Shown: positions 21,676 to 32,529 of the stretch, piece after piece | Numbering within the stretch: the first letter of the stretch is position 1 | Layout: each line of letters begins with the position of its first letter | DNA from: Trichomonas vaginalis G3 | Lineage: Eukaryota > Parabasalia > Trichomonadida > Trichomonadidae | NCBI RefSeq assembly: GCF_026262505.1 | Contig: NC_067205.1 | Coordinates: 1,550,001 to 1,614,000 of the forward strand | Length of the DNA stretch: 64,000 nt | Direction: 5' to 3' | Notes under the pieces: model-generated | What the model saw: the letters and a program-made list of their open reading frames with translations, nothing else | Database searches by the model: none | Told to the model about the DNA's origin: nothing | Made by a program: the position numbers and the translations under genes

Positions 21676-23766
21676 ATGATTAAACAACAGCAACCACAAC
21701 AACTTAAGGCGCAAAACACCCAGGTCCCTCAGACCATTACATACGCCATATATGCATATAATTCAAAGACGGCAGAACAAACGCAAAGGTTGAAATATGG
21801 AGATTTGGAGATAGTATTGAAAAATGAACATTTCGAATTCGTTTGCAAGGGTGGTGCAGTGATATCAAATATAAAAGAAATTTTATTTATGAATTCAAAA
21901 ATTAAAGGAATAACGGATGATATAACATCAATTCCACCAGAAGAACAGAGATATTACGCATTAAATGCATTTCCTAAAGTTTTGAAGATTGGAAGATTTA
22001 ATTTAAATGAGGAATTCATAGAAGGTTTCCTAAATGACATAATGAAGAAGGTAGATAAGGAATACGTGGATAGTGAGTTAATGAAGAAGGCAAATTTGGT
22101 TTATGTTGATGAAAAAGATAATGAAATTAAAGAAAGGTTGAATGGTATCATGAATGGACATCAAAGATTTTAAAAACTAAAGCCGATACAGGATGGGTTT
22201 CAGGATGTTTAGACCTTAAAGCGGATAAGGAATATGTTAACGATGAGTTAAATAAGAAGGCAGATAAGGAATATGTGGATAGTGAGTTAAATAAGAAAAG
22301 CTAATATATCATTTGTTAATGAAGAAATAAAACAATCAGAGGTCTATTTTACTCCACCATTTTTAAATTTTATGAAATCATCAGATAAAACCTTTGATAT
22401 AGATTCTTTTGAATGGATATGTTTCGATGGAGTGACCATGTATTTATTTTATACAGCTGGAGTGCTTTATTATTTTAAAACAAATGATTTTAAAAACTAT
22501 GAATCATTTACTCCATCTGTTTTGAATCCTGATACACGAAAGCCAATCATTAATCCAAGAATTTTATATGTTGAATATAATAACGGTAAATTTATGGGAA
22601 TGATAACGGTTGGAGATGATTTTTGCCCTTGTTATTCATTCGATTGTATCCAATGGTTCAAATGTAATTTAAATCAAGATGCTAAATTTAAATATCCAAA
22701 TAATCCTATTAGATGTGTTAATAATAAATGGGTACTAATTTATGAAGTCAATCAAATTTTCGTTAGTGAGGATGGGATAAATTATTATATGTTTAGTATG
22801 ATGTCATCAGATTTGGAAATTGATTATACAAGTAAGTGGTATTACATTAACAACATGTATTTTATCCTACAAAATGATAAAATTTATAGATCATCTTCAA
22901 TACCACAAGGTCAATTTGAACAAATTTTTCAAGCTGATGGAGACATTGAAGCTTTATGTTATGGATCAAATGTTTATGTTCTCGTTTCAGGTGAAATGGT
23001 CTATTCATATCCTGTAAGTTATAACAGACATATTTATTTATCACAGGATTTATCAAATTGGGAATTGGTTTATTCATTCACTCCAAAACTTACTCGAAAT
23101 TATAGATTTACAAATTTATTTTATATTGATGGGTATTTCATTGCTTTAGGATGTGGTGATTTAGTAAATATTAGTAGTGATGGAAGAAACTGGTCTGAAA
23201 TCACAAAATTACAAGATGTTAGAAAAGCAATTTTCAAAAATAATACGTTAATATTGATAACAAGACCAGTTTTAAATACTCACCAATATTCAATATTATA
23301 TAATAAATTCAATATTCATAATGGATTAAATACAATTCTTGAGATGATTTACCCCATTGGTTCTATTTATACGTCAATGAACTCAACAAATCCAGCAACA
23401 GTTCTGGGTTTCGGTACGTGGGAGCAGATTGTAGATAAATTCCTCTATTGTGCTAATAGTTCAAAGGAAACAGGAGGTTCGAAGAAAATTACTGAAGCAA
23501 ACCTTCCATCGCACATTCATACAGGAACGACAAACTTTTCTGGCGACCATAGACACTCATTAAGAGACCACCCATTATACAACTCAGACTATGAAGCTGG
23601 TTATGATGTTTTATCTCCAGCTTATAACGATTCAACAAAAAAGACTTTTCGACAAACTGAACCAGGAGGAAATCATGTCCATACTTTCACAACAAATCCA
23701 ACAGGCTTGGGTAAAGATTACATGCCACCATTTGTGACTGTATTTGCATGGTACCGCGTTCAATGA
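21676..23766 (+). pseudogene. Maverick B phage-type fibre with tail-collar tip
   Basis: The N-terminal part has a TYAIYAYNSKTAEQ segment like the N-terminus of the Maverick A fibre (AAYAYEADRA), then KADKEYVDSEL-type repeats as in phage fibre shafts, then a beta-propeller-like or shaft region rich in Tyr/Asn. The C-terminal 140 residues match the collar/receptor tip of phage fibres: YPIGSIYTSMNSTNPA, GTWEQI, LPSHIH, GDHRHS and NHVHTF. The HxH motifs suggest metal-bound trimers as in T4 gp12. Probably a host-attachment fibre. Broken, with about two breaks. Confidence 0.75.
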
Positions 23767-23798
23767 ACGCTCAATGTTTGTTTCACAAACTTTAGAAC

Positions 23799-23832
23799 GG
23801 ACTGAAAGTCCTGAGCTCCAAAAGAGCGAACG
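23799..23832 (+). repeat. Paired hairpin module 2 (B)
   Basis: GGACT, loop GAA, AGTCC, then TG, then an imperfect AGCTC...GAGC stem. It lies just after the fibre stop codon. Confidence 0.5.
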
Positions 23833-23861
23833 GTATAATTTAAATTTTTATTTTAGTATAA

Positions 23862-24005
23862 ATGAAGATTCTACCATATGGTGTTATTGGAAGAGATAAA
23901 GATGGAAACCCAATATTTGATCCAAAGTTAAAATTAAAGTTACTGACAAGACAACAACTTGAAAAGTTGCTGAAACCAAAACAGGATGAGAAAATGAGAA
24001 AATGA
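23862..24005 (+). CDS. Maverick B 47-residue protein
   Basis: Short frame MKILPYGVIGRDKDGNPI... ending in a Lys-rich helix. It has the full T-tract/TATAAATG start context, which is the main reason to call it. Family unknown. It resembles in style the 54-residue gene at 26885, so these may be a pair of small regulators or chaperones around the helicase gene; that is a guess. Confidence 0.45.
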   Translation: MKILPYGVIGRDKDGNPIFDPKLKLKLLTRQQLEKLLKPKQDEKMRK

Positions 24006-24059
24006 GAAAGAAATAAATGTTATCGTTAATGGTTTCAGGTTATTCAATAATTAATTATT

Positions 24060-24158
24060 TTTGAAGAACTGAAGGTGTCACTACGTCACCATGTGTCACT
24101 CGGTTAATTAACTTCTCTGAAAAAATGAGACAACATGACATTTTGACAACATTTACGA
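24060..24158 (-). repeat. GGTGAC repeat upstream of primase-helicase (inverted)
   Basis: Carries GTCACCATGTGTCAC and ACATTTTGACAAC, the reverse complement of the repeats at 26579-26850. The helicase gene is thus bracketed by inverted copies. Confidence 0.7.
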
Positions 24159-24224
24159 AAATTTGATGCAGTCCAAAAATAAAGTTAGTTTTAAAATTAT
24201 TTTTATTTTTTTATTCCTATATAA

Positions 24225-26537
24225 ATGACAGCAACAAACAACAACAGCAACTTTATCGTTTCTGATGAAAAAGTTATTGATTCATTAGCTGAGGAATTAG
24301 TTGTGGCAGAAACTAAAACCCTCAACGAAAGAATTGGTGAAAACAGGATTGATTTACATAACTACCTCAAACATGATGGAGGAAGAGGAAGGAAAACTGG
24401 TACAGCTTTATTAGTAAATAAAATTTCAAATTTAACGATTATAGATGTTGATATCAATAAATCGTACAATGATGAACTTAAAGAAACAGTTGGAAAAGAC
24501 ATTTTATCAAAACTTTCGGATAAAGATGTTATCGTTAAAACCGCTTCAGGAGGTCTTCACATTTATTGCAACACTAATTTCTTCTATGCAGTTTCGAACA
24601 GAATGATTAAATGTTATTCCTGCAATGATTATGATATCGATATCATGACTTCTATGGATGATTCAAAGCGTTCTTTAGTAGTTATGGCTGATTCAAGAGT
24701 TCGCAAGAATGCAACAGAACCAATCAATACATACTCATTCATTCGTGGAAGTTATGATTCAACATTAACTAGAACAGTGAATGATATATTAAATGATTTG
24801 AATATTAAGGTAAGAGTTGAACAGAAGAACGAAGAAATAAAGACTATCATGAATGAAAACAAAGATGTAAACATTGACGATAAACTTGCCCAGAGCATAG
24901 TTGATGGCAATAGTGATTTTGAAGTACATAATGATGGTGGAAACATGAATTTAGAAAAAGAAGTTACATTATTCACACTGTTTCAAGCAATTAATTCGTT
25001 ACCTAATCATTTAATTAATGAAGCATACGATAACGTTTATAATTTCTGCAATTTAACTGAAAATGCAAAAAGTAATTTTGAAAAAGCACGTAGTAGATAT
25101 GCACATTTAATGACTTCTCCATTTGTTTTGGTGAAGATTCTAAAACTTTATCAAAAGGAATATTATGATGAATATGTTTTACCTTTATTACGTAAGCCAA
25201 AAATAACATTTGATATCAAACTTGATGACTCGTTTTTGATAACAGATATTAGACGCAGGGCTGAAAATCATCAGTATAAAAACAGTTCTGAAGTAATTGA
25301 GGATTTATCACGTGTAATCCGTTTTGTAGATTGTGGAAACAAATATTTCATTCAAAAGGACTATAATATCCACGACAAAATGAATCAAATATCATTCGTT
25401 CTTCAATCAAACATGAAAGAGTCACTCAAAATGATTAAATTATTTAAAGAAGAAGGTAAAACCATAACAGCATGGGACGTACTATTAAATCAATTGTCTT
25501 CATTAACCGTTAAGGGTGTTTGCTTTAAATCTGATTCCCCAGATGTTTTCTCAACGTTTCAGGGTTATAAATACAACGTTCTCGAAAAAGTAGATTACTC
25601 AAAAATTGAGATGTTTATGGATTTCATTAAAGAAGCCATTTGTGATAATAACGATGAAGTGTATAAATACCTTCTCGGCTGGATTGCATCAATGATTCAA
25701 CATCCTGGAATCAAGAATGAAACAGCAATTATTTTGAAAGGACTTCAGGGAACAGGTAAAAACAGATTCACAGACATTATTTCTGAACTTCTCGCTGGTT
25801 ATTCATGTAAAAACATTACTGAAATAAGTGAGCTAACGGGTAATTTCAACTCAGTAGTTGAAAATAAAATGTTTCTTGTACTTAATGAACTCAAGAATGT
25901 AGGTGAAGACAGACTCGCAAACTTCAACGCTTTGAAATCAATTATTACGGATAATGAGATTAGAATTAATGAAAAGAATCAACCCAGAAGAACTGCTCAG
26001 AATGTTGCCAATTTCATTTTCGTAACTAACAACGTCTACCCTGTCAAAATTGAAGTTGGAGGCAGAAGATACGTGGTTTTAAGGGTCAATGGTAAATTCA
26101 AGGGCCAATTTAATTACTTCAAGAATTTGATGAATTCATGCACAAAGGAATTTTATGATAAACTTTTAACATATTTTATCAATTACGACCTTTCATCATT
26201 TAATGTACGAATCATACCGATGACTGAAGCCAAACAAGATTTAATTGAATTATCAACAAATCCTTTAGATGAATGGATAAATACACATTATGATGAATTG
26301 AGTGCAGGTATGACATGTAAAAATGCTCTATTCTGCAAACCATCAGACATGAAAGACAAGAATTTCCAAATGAGTATTAAGGATAAATGTGATAAGAAAC
26401 AGAGAAGAATAGATGGTAAACAAACATGGTGTTATGTTTTGAAAGAAGAAATGAAAGGATTATATAAACAGGTTGAACCAAACGATAATGAGGATTCATT
26501 TACTGACGATGAAATACCTGTAAATGAAGCTTTATAA
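24225..26537 (+). CDS. PrimPol / pox D5-like SF3 helicase of Maverick B
   Basis: A whole 770-residue frame. The N-terminal primase-polymerase domain (about 40-200) has TIIDVD at 71-76, KTASGGLHIYC at 105-115 and DIDIM at 137-141, the acid/His set of the bifunctional PrimPol family. The C-terminal SF3 helicase has Walker A GLQGTGKN (506-513), Walker B MFLVLNEL (549-556), motif C ANFIFVTNN (595-603) and GGRRYVV. It probably primes and unwinds element DNA. Start context TTTTATTTTTTTATTCCTAT then ATAAATG. Having this next to a PolB remnant is unusual for Polintons. It is the best preserved large gene of B. Confidence 0.92.
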   Translation: MTATNNNSNFIVSDEKVIDSLAEELVVAETKTLNERIGENRIDLHNYLKHDGGRGRKTGTALLVNKISNLTIIDVDINKSYNDELKETVGKDILSKLSDKDVIVKTASGGLHIYCNTNFFYAVSNRMIKCYSCNDYDIDIMTSMDDSKRSLVVMADSRVRKNATEPINTYSFIRGSYDSTLTRTVNDILNDLNIKVRVEQKNEEIKTIMNENKDVNIDDKLAQSIVDGNSDFEVHNDGGNMNLEKEVTLFTLFQAINSLPNHLINEAYDNVYNFCNLTENAKSNFEKARSRYAHLMTSPFVLVKILKLYQKEYYDEYVLPLLRKPKITFDIKLDDSFLITDIRRRAENHQYKNSSEVIEDLSRVIRFVDCGNKYFIQKDYNIHDKMNQISFVLQSNMKESLKMIKLFKEEGKTITAWDVLLNQLSSLTVKGVCFKSDSPDVFSTFQGYKYNVLEKVDYSKIEMFMDFIKEAICDNNDEVYKYLLGWIASMIQHPGIKNETAIILKGLQGTGKNRFTDIISELLAGYSCKNITEISELTGNFNSVVENKMFLVLNELKNVGEDRLANFNALKSIITDNEIRINEKNQPRRTAQNVANFIFVTNNVYPVKIEVGGRRYVVLRVNGKFKGQFNYFKNLMNSCTKEFYDKLLTYFINYDLSSFNVRIIPMTEAKQDLIELSTNPLDEWINTHYDELSAGMTCKNALFCKPSDMKDKNFQMSIKDKCDKKQRRIDGKQTWCYVLKEEMKGLYKQVEPNDNEDSFTDDEIPVNEAL

Positions 26538-26578
26538 AGTATGATTTGAATTTATTTTTGCATTCTCTTGTACCTGTT

Positions 26579-26850
26579 GTCAAAATGTCATGTTGTCACA
26601 TTTTTTCAGAGAAGTTAAATGACCTGGTGACACATGGTGACCTGGTGACACCTTCAGTTCTTCAAAAATAAGTCATAAATACCTTCCTCCTGTGTTGTTG
26701 TCAAAATGTCATGTTGTCACATTTTTTCAGAGAAGTTAAATGACCTGGTGACACATGGTGACCTGGTGACACCTTCAGTTCTTCAAAAATAAGTCATAAA
26801 TACCTTCCTCCTGTGTTGTTGTCAAAATGTCATGTTGTCACAAACTTTAG
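26579..26850 (+). repeat. 121-bp direct repeats with GGTGAC iterons
   Basis: Two full 121-bp units (26579-26699, 26700-26820) and the start of a third. Each holds TTGTCAAAATGTCATGTTGT, then GGTGACACATGGTGACC and GGTGACACC. A related single copy is in Maverick A at 59162-59288. Confidence 0.85.
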
Positions 26851-26884
26851 AACGGCATAATTTAAATTTTTATTTTTATCATAA

Positions 26885-27049
26885 ATGAATACCCCACAAG
26901 CTCAAAATTTACCACGAATCATAACAAGGGAGGAAATGATAAAAATGATGCAAGAACATGTTAAAAATAACAAACCACTAAAACTGAGAAAATGTGGTTA
27001 TGCAGTAATGATGGAAAGAGAGATGTTGTCAAAGAGGAATAAAAATTAA
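26885..27049 (+). CDS. Maverick B 54-residue protein
   Basis: MNTPQAQNLPRIITREEMIK... with a charged helix and a basic tail. Preceded by TTTTTATTTTTATCATAAATG. Its stop overlaps the stop of the convergent gene at 27046 by 3-4 bp, as also seen between other convergent pairs here. Function unknown. Confidence 0.45.
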   Translation: MNTPQAQNLPRIITREEMIKMMQEHVKNNKPLKLRKCGYAVMMEREMLSKRNKN

Positions 27050-27308
27050 ATTTGGATTGAGTTTAAAAATTCATCTTTATTAAATTCATCTCTTCCAATC
27101 AATTTATTTATTCTATTAAATTCTTTTATTTTTGCTTCACTCAGTTTAAGGATTGAACGGTAAGTTTCTAATTTTTCGATTATTTCTTTATCGTTTTCAA
27201 CCCCACCGCATTGCGGCTTCTTTTTGTAATAGCATATTTTTGATTTAATTCTGTTTAGTTTCTTTTTATATTCATCGTCTGGACTCTTGACTGCTTGTTG
27301 TCACTCAT
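27046..27308 (-). pseudogene. Maverick B small helical protein with hairpin module
   Basis: About 87 codons, strongly charged and helical (ENDKEIIEKLETYRSILKLS). It contains the hairpin half-module at 27205-27217, read as PQCGG, in the same frame as other modules. No family recognised. Broken, with about one break. Confidence 0.4.
27205..27217 (-). repeat. Hairpin half-module 3 (B)
   Basis: GCCGC, loop AAT, GCGGT on the minus strand, inside the small helical gene. Confidence 0.55.
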
Positions 27309-27328
27309 TTCTTACGAAATAAAAAAAA

Positions 27329-28836
27329 TTAAATATTATTTAAATATAATGGAGTAATAAAATAAATCGGAATTTCTATTAATTTATTGTCAACTTCAAC
27401 TAATGCATTGCCGTTAATATATCTAACAAATTCAGCTATTGTGTCAAATCTTCGTCTTCTTTTTGTCATTGATTTATCAGTTTTTCCATAATCGAGATGA
27501 ATTAAAACTTTATTTCCTTGTTTAAAATTCATGAGCCCCGAATTAATTTGTTCACGTTTAACATCATTCAACCTTTCCATTTGCTTTCTAATATATTCCC
27601 ATTCTTTTGAAATATCATTTTTCATTTCCACTGGTTTCATGTTTATAGTTCTATGCCATGTATTATTGTAATAATATACTAACTGTTGTATGATGGAGTC
27701 ATGATTTCCATCCCAGTATATCTGACCGTTAACCCTAACGCATCTCTAAGAGTTCTCATTACCCGCATCAACTATTTATTATGAAACGTATATGGAGAGG
27801 ATGAAAAGAAAAAATTAATTTGTGGGAAATAATGAGTCATAGCTGCCTGAAATCCTTTATCACCATCACCCCTGATATTATCTACTCTTTCATGATCTAT
27901 AGTAAGTATTGAATAGCTCTTCTTGTTTCCTGTTCTGTTTTCCCTTTCACCGGAATGCAATATAAATATCTAGTGTTAATGTTAATGGCAAATAAATAAG
28001 TAACGTTTCCTTTTGAATATTCCAGATGATCGATTTCGTATGAATATGGATATGGTGCAAATGAAGGGCGACTAAATTTTTCCTTTAACGGTTGAATTTT
28101 CGGGTCAATTGGTTTATTTAATATCTTGAAATCCTTTTTAAAATCTTTTTGCTTCTTTAATGTTTGAAATGGATATAATAAAGTGAATGATGAAGGATTA
28201 ACTGAAGGAGGAGGAGGTACTGTTGTGTGAGAGGTTTTGGTGTTGCAAGTGGTTTAATTTTATCTGCTTTGATTTTGGATTTCATTCCTTCCTTCATTAA
28301 TTCTGGATGTATTCTATTCATTTGTTTTAAATATGCTGTATATAAAGGTTTGATATACTTTCCCGCTTCGAGTTTATGTTGAAGGATGAATTCCAAAAGT
28401 TGATCTTCATTTAAAAGTTGGGCTGAATATGGTTTAACTAATGAATCATAAATTAAAGCTTGTGCTTCATTTATGGTCTGAAGGACCTGGGTGTTTTGTT
28501 CCTTTTTTTTTGTGGCTCAGGATTATATAATTTATATAATTCATCAATATCTTCTTCTGTTAATACTTTATATTTGAAATCTTTCAACTGTTTAAGTTGT
28601 GATTTAGTTTTTCCCTTTGAATATTCATTATTTTTAATTTTGTCTTTAATTTCAGAAATTATTTTATTATGATATTTCAAAATTTCATTTTTATAATATG
28701 GATAATAATATTCCATATCATCACCCGTTATATTGTTATCATATTTTTGGAGTTATGATTTTAATTCATAATAATCAAGAAAATTTTGATTAAGTACTAA
28801 ATCAGCAATTAAATTTTTTAAATGTACGTTATCCAT
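27329..28836 (-). pseudogene. Maverick B retroviral-type integrase
   Basis: The N-terminal half is helical and charged, with KPLYTAYLKQMNRIHPELM. The core region shows short stretches typical of the rve fold, and the last 100 residues (FKQGNKVLIHLDYGK, RRFDTIAEFVRYI, IPIYFITPLYL) resemble the SH3-like C-terminal integrase domain. It starts with the T-tract/TATAAATG context. Such integrases insert Mavericks with 6-bp duplications, as seen at the ends of B. Broken, with roughly five breaks. Confidence 0.65.
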
Positions 28837-28860
28837 TTATATAAAAATAAAATCAATGTT

Positions 28861-28938
28861 TTAAGGGTGCCCACCTCTTTGAATCATAGTATCAAAACCA
28901 TTATTAACGGTTCCTTTTGTCTCTTCTGTGGCATTTCA
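28861..28938 (-). pseudogene. Tiny Maverick B gene remnant
   Basis: A ~25-codon stretch ending NNGFDTMIQRGGHP before a stop, preceded by TTTTATTTTTAATG. Short and weak; about one break. Confidence 0.3.
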
Positions 28939-30520
28939 TTAAAAATAAAATTTTAAATAAATGGCATACAACATCCATTTTCACAACATACAGCCTTAGT
29001 GTGTGCTCCTGTTAATGCAGTCTTACCAATTGTTAAGCGAGTCATTGACCCATTTTTAAGTTGTAAATTAATATTCTGACCATCAAATATCACTTTATCA
29101 TTTATTATATCCAAATAATTTTTAGGTGTTAATTGTTTATTTTGTCGTAAACTAACACCTTCATTTTTGTGCAATCTTTTTAAAATCACTTCCATCAATT
29201 GAACCGTTGAATGATGTATAACACTTAGGACATAAAGCAACCATGTTATCACCTTGTTTCTCAATTGCTAAACCCAATAATTTTTTCTCATGTGCTTTTT
29301 CTTCAGCTTTATTCTTTAATTTAGGTTTAAATTTCTCATCAAAACAAAAGAAATCAAAAGGTGCGAATTTGAAAATGTTTTTATCATAAAATTGTTTATC
29401 GGTAACAATTGCTTGAAATGCTTGAGTGTTAGGAAGATTTGGGTCGCCAGCGATTGCCCAATAAGATGAATCAGTATCACCTTCAATGAAATGAAAACGA
29501 TTAACATTCAAGCATTTATACATAAAACATAAATGAAAACCAAATACCAGTATTTAGCATTATCTAAAGTAAAGAATGCCTCTTGTAAACATGTTTCACA
29601 TCTATAAAATCTATCTTTGAGCATCACTTGATATGTATCCTCTCCTATTTCTCTTATGTTTTAAACTTATTTGACATACATGCAACGCGTGACTTCTGTG
29701 CATTCATTATTTTAGTCTTTGCGTAATTTTGTGTATTCATTGCATCGTAACCATATGATCCATTAAGTGAAATCTTGCAAAATAAACTTTTTCCTTTATT
29801 TCCTTCTAATTCAGCCTTTTGTCTTTCGTTCATAAATTCTTTCGCAAATTCATTAAAACAAGTGTTTTTCGTAAATGTTAAAATTGATTGAATATCATCA
29901 ATGATAAAATTAAACCTGTCTATTAGATACCAAAGATAATAAGAAGAAAATGGTTGATATTGGTTGTGTGTTGATGCTAACTGAGTTAATTTCCTCTGTT
30001 TCTGGTCAACTGGTAGATTGTTTGATTTCATGTAATTATACATAAAACTGCCAATTGTTTTTTCATCTGTGATAATATCTAAGTTTCTTATTATCGGTAA
30101 AAAGTTTATGTAATCATTAATGTATTTTTCATCAATGTGACCCTTTACTTCAGCCACGAATAAAGTATTTTTCTTTCTAATAATTCCCAGTGCTTTTGCT
30201 TTCTTTGTTGCTGTATCACAAATGATAACTCCATTCAATCTTCCCGGCATATACATTTTATGGTCAGTATATGAATGAAATCATGAGGATTAGATGAAAA
30301 TGATGAAGGATATAATGAATTAAAGTCAACTCCAACGAAATGAGTCATAATGTTGGTGGTGTCCTCATTTGATACAGTTTTAGTTTCTGGATTATATGAA
30401 AGTTTATTAATGTGCGTGATTCCTTTAAGATTAACACGATGTTGAACATTTGATAGACCACCAGTAATTCCATTACGGAGAATGTGATAAGCTTCAACTG
30501 AATCTAAAGTCATTGGTAAA

Positions 30521-30814
30521 TTATTTTTTAATGCATAATTTCTTAAATTGATTCTTAAACGTTGAAACATCTTCATCTTTATTTGATTTTACGACATTGC
30601 AATAACAACACATTAACTGACAATTTTCTTTGGTATGTGGTTTTTCATTATCGATTCTATCCAATGTTGGTTTATTTACATATGTAAACGCTTTACCACA
30701 CATTTTGCATTTAGATGAAAGGATTAAATCGTGATAGTATTGAAAATCATCCATTGAAACATTGTTTTTGGTATCTCTTTTTCGCCTTTTCATCTTGTTT
30801 CTTATATGAATCAA
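30521..30814 (-). other. HNH / endonuclease VII-like domain within PolB locus
   Basis: SSKCKMCGKAF, then LDRIDNEKPHTKENC and MCCYCNVVKSN give two Cys pairs around an LDRIDN...H core, typical of HNH-type zinc nucleases. It sits just upstream of palm motif A, so it may be a built-in domain of this polymerase family or an acquired homing-type nuclease. Confidence 0.65.
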
Positions 30815-31668
30815 TTTTATATTTCCAATACTTTTTTGTTAATTCAAAACTTGATTCCACATTTTTCTTCTTTCTGGATATGTTTCGTTAGGATTGAAGT
30901 TCTTATATGCTAACGCGTAACGAATCATTGATGCATTCGATGATAAAGAAAGATTATGAAGCATGTCAATTTTATAAACAAATGTTTCTTCGATAATTTT
31001 ATCAATTGGGTCAATCATAATTTCAACGTCTTTTATTGCAATAATGAATAAAATATTCTAATCTATTCTCAAAATTTTTAGCATCATTGAGATATATTTG
31101 TAATCTGAATCGGATATTGTTTCTTGTGTTAATGCTGAATAAAATGAATCTTGAGTGAATGGTTCCTTTTTATATAATTCATCTTCGTAATTCTCCCATG
31201 TGATGAATTGATAAGGGAAAAAGGATTTAACACGTGATTTATTGTTTCCGAAATCTTGAGTGAATTGGTCTAAATGTTCCACCGCCTATATAATTTCTGA
31301 TGTCAATAAATCTTTAATTCATATGGACCAGTTTGTTTTCTTTACTATGACTTGCTTAAATTGAGAAAAAGAACCCAGCATTGATTTTATCTTCCATTTT
31401 GCAGTATTTAAATCACGAAAAATTAAATTTAAATCAAACTTTCCTGAATTAAAACCAATGATATCACTTTATTAAATTCTTCATCTAAAAGCTCTTTCAT
31501 TGCTTCCTTTTTTTGTTTCTCATTTAATGTATTCATTAATTCTTCATATTGTTTCAATATTTGATTTTAGCAACTAATGAACAGGTTTGAAAAATAAAAA
31601 TTCAATCCAATCAGAGATGAACGAATCACTTGATGTTAAGCAAAAATTCCTCGTAAATGTTTTATCAC

Positions 31669-31694
31669 GGTCTACGACCTCGCCGCTTTGCGGC
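31669..31694 (-). repeat. Paired hairpin module 4 (B)
   Basis: On the minus strand: GCCGC, AAA, GCGGC, then GA, then GGTC, GTA, GACC. In the locally open minus frame it reads KPQSGEVVD, the same frame as modules in Maverick A. Confidence 0.7.
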
Positions 31695-32493
31695 TTTATT
31701 TTGACAGTTGATGATACCATAAATGGTTTTAAAGTAAGCGTTCAAAGTTGCACACTCAGAAAGTTGTAATTCTCTTTAGTCTCTAATGTTTCGAAGTCAA
31801 AAGTAATATAATATCTTGTCGGTTTGATAATATTCCTGCAAATTGTGAGCTAATAACCCTGATATATCTTCTGTTTTCGTGATATGTGGTGCATATGGTT
31901 GTTGTGTGTTTTGCAATTGAACGTCTTGAATTAATCTTCCCATTATTTTCTTTAATTTCTCACAATGTTTTAAAAATCTTCTTGGTTTTCCTTTCTGGAT
32001 CATCACGGATAGAATATACTTTCTTCTTGCAAAAGGGGCAAACTTATATCCTGTGAGTGCTTCAACGTCTGTAATTCTGTCAGCGTGAAGTTTTCCACAT
32101 GGACTCTGTGTTAATAAAATATTTACTGTTTCAAATTCTGGATCTATCATTATTGATTCCACTAATGGAAAGTCTACCTTGTTAATGTCTACGTCTTCTG
32201 GTTGAGGGTCACAATAATAAAAATCAATATTAACGTTTTAACATTCTTGCTAACCTCTCACTTTCTGATGAATAATGTCAAATCCTTCAATATGCATCTA
32301 TGGCTTCATTTAAATAACTTCTACGAGTTTTAGGATTAACACCATCAGGAAATGTTATAGAAGCGTTTAAATAACCTTCTACCTTCGGCTCTTATTTGAT
32401 TATCATTCATTTTTAGCTGTTCCATTTTTGTTCATTTAATGTAAAATAAAAATTAAAAAATAAATAAAAATAAAGTTTATTTTTTTTAAAGTC

Positions 32494-32523
32494 CGAGACT
32501 CAGAGAGTCCAGGGCTAAAGTCC
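32494..32523 (-). repeat. Paired hairpin module 5 (B, TG-linked)
   Basis: Contains GACTC, AGA, GAGTC joined to an imperfect GGGCTAAAGTCC stem. It lies between PolB and the next minus-strand gene. Confidence 0.45.
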
Positions 32524-32529
32524 ATAAAA

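Larger units (their letters stand above)
28953..32425 (-). pseudogene. Maverick B protein-primed DNA polymerase B
   Basis: A ~1,150-codon locus on the minus strand. PolB motif A (VGVDFNSLYPSSF) lies near 30290, motif B (KISLNGSYGYDAMN) near 29760 and motif C (EGDTDSSYW) near 29480. Between the exonuclease region and motif A is a CxxC...LDRIDN...C..CN block of HNH type (30521-30814). This matches protein-primed PolB of Polintons (DNA_pol_B_2). A paired hairpin module lies in the locus at 31669-31694. Broken, with more than ten breaks. Confidence 0.8.

Noticed and set aside
28479-28500. Another paired hairpin module (GGTCTGAAGGACC)
   Set aside because: Only one stem is clear and its neighbour does not pair, so I did not count it.
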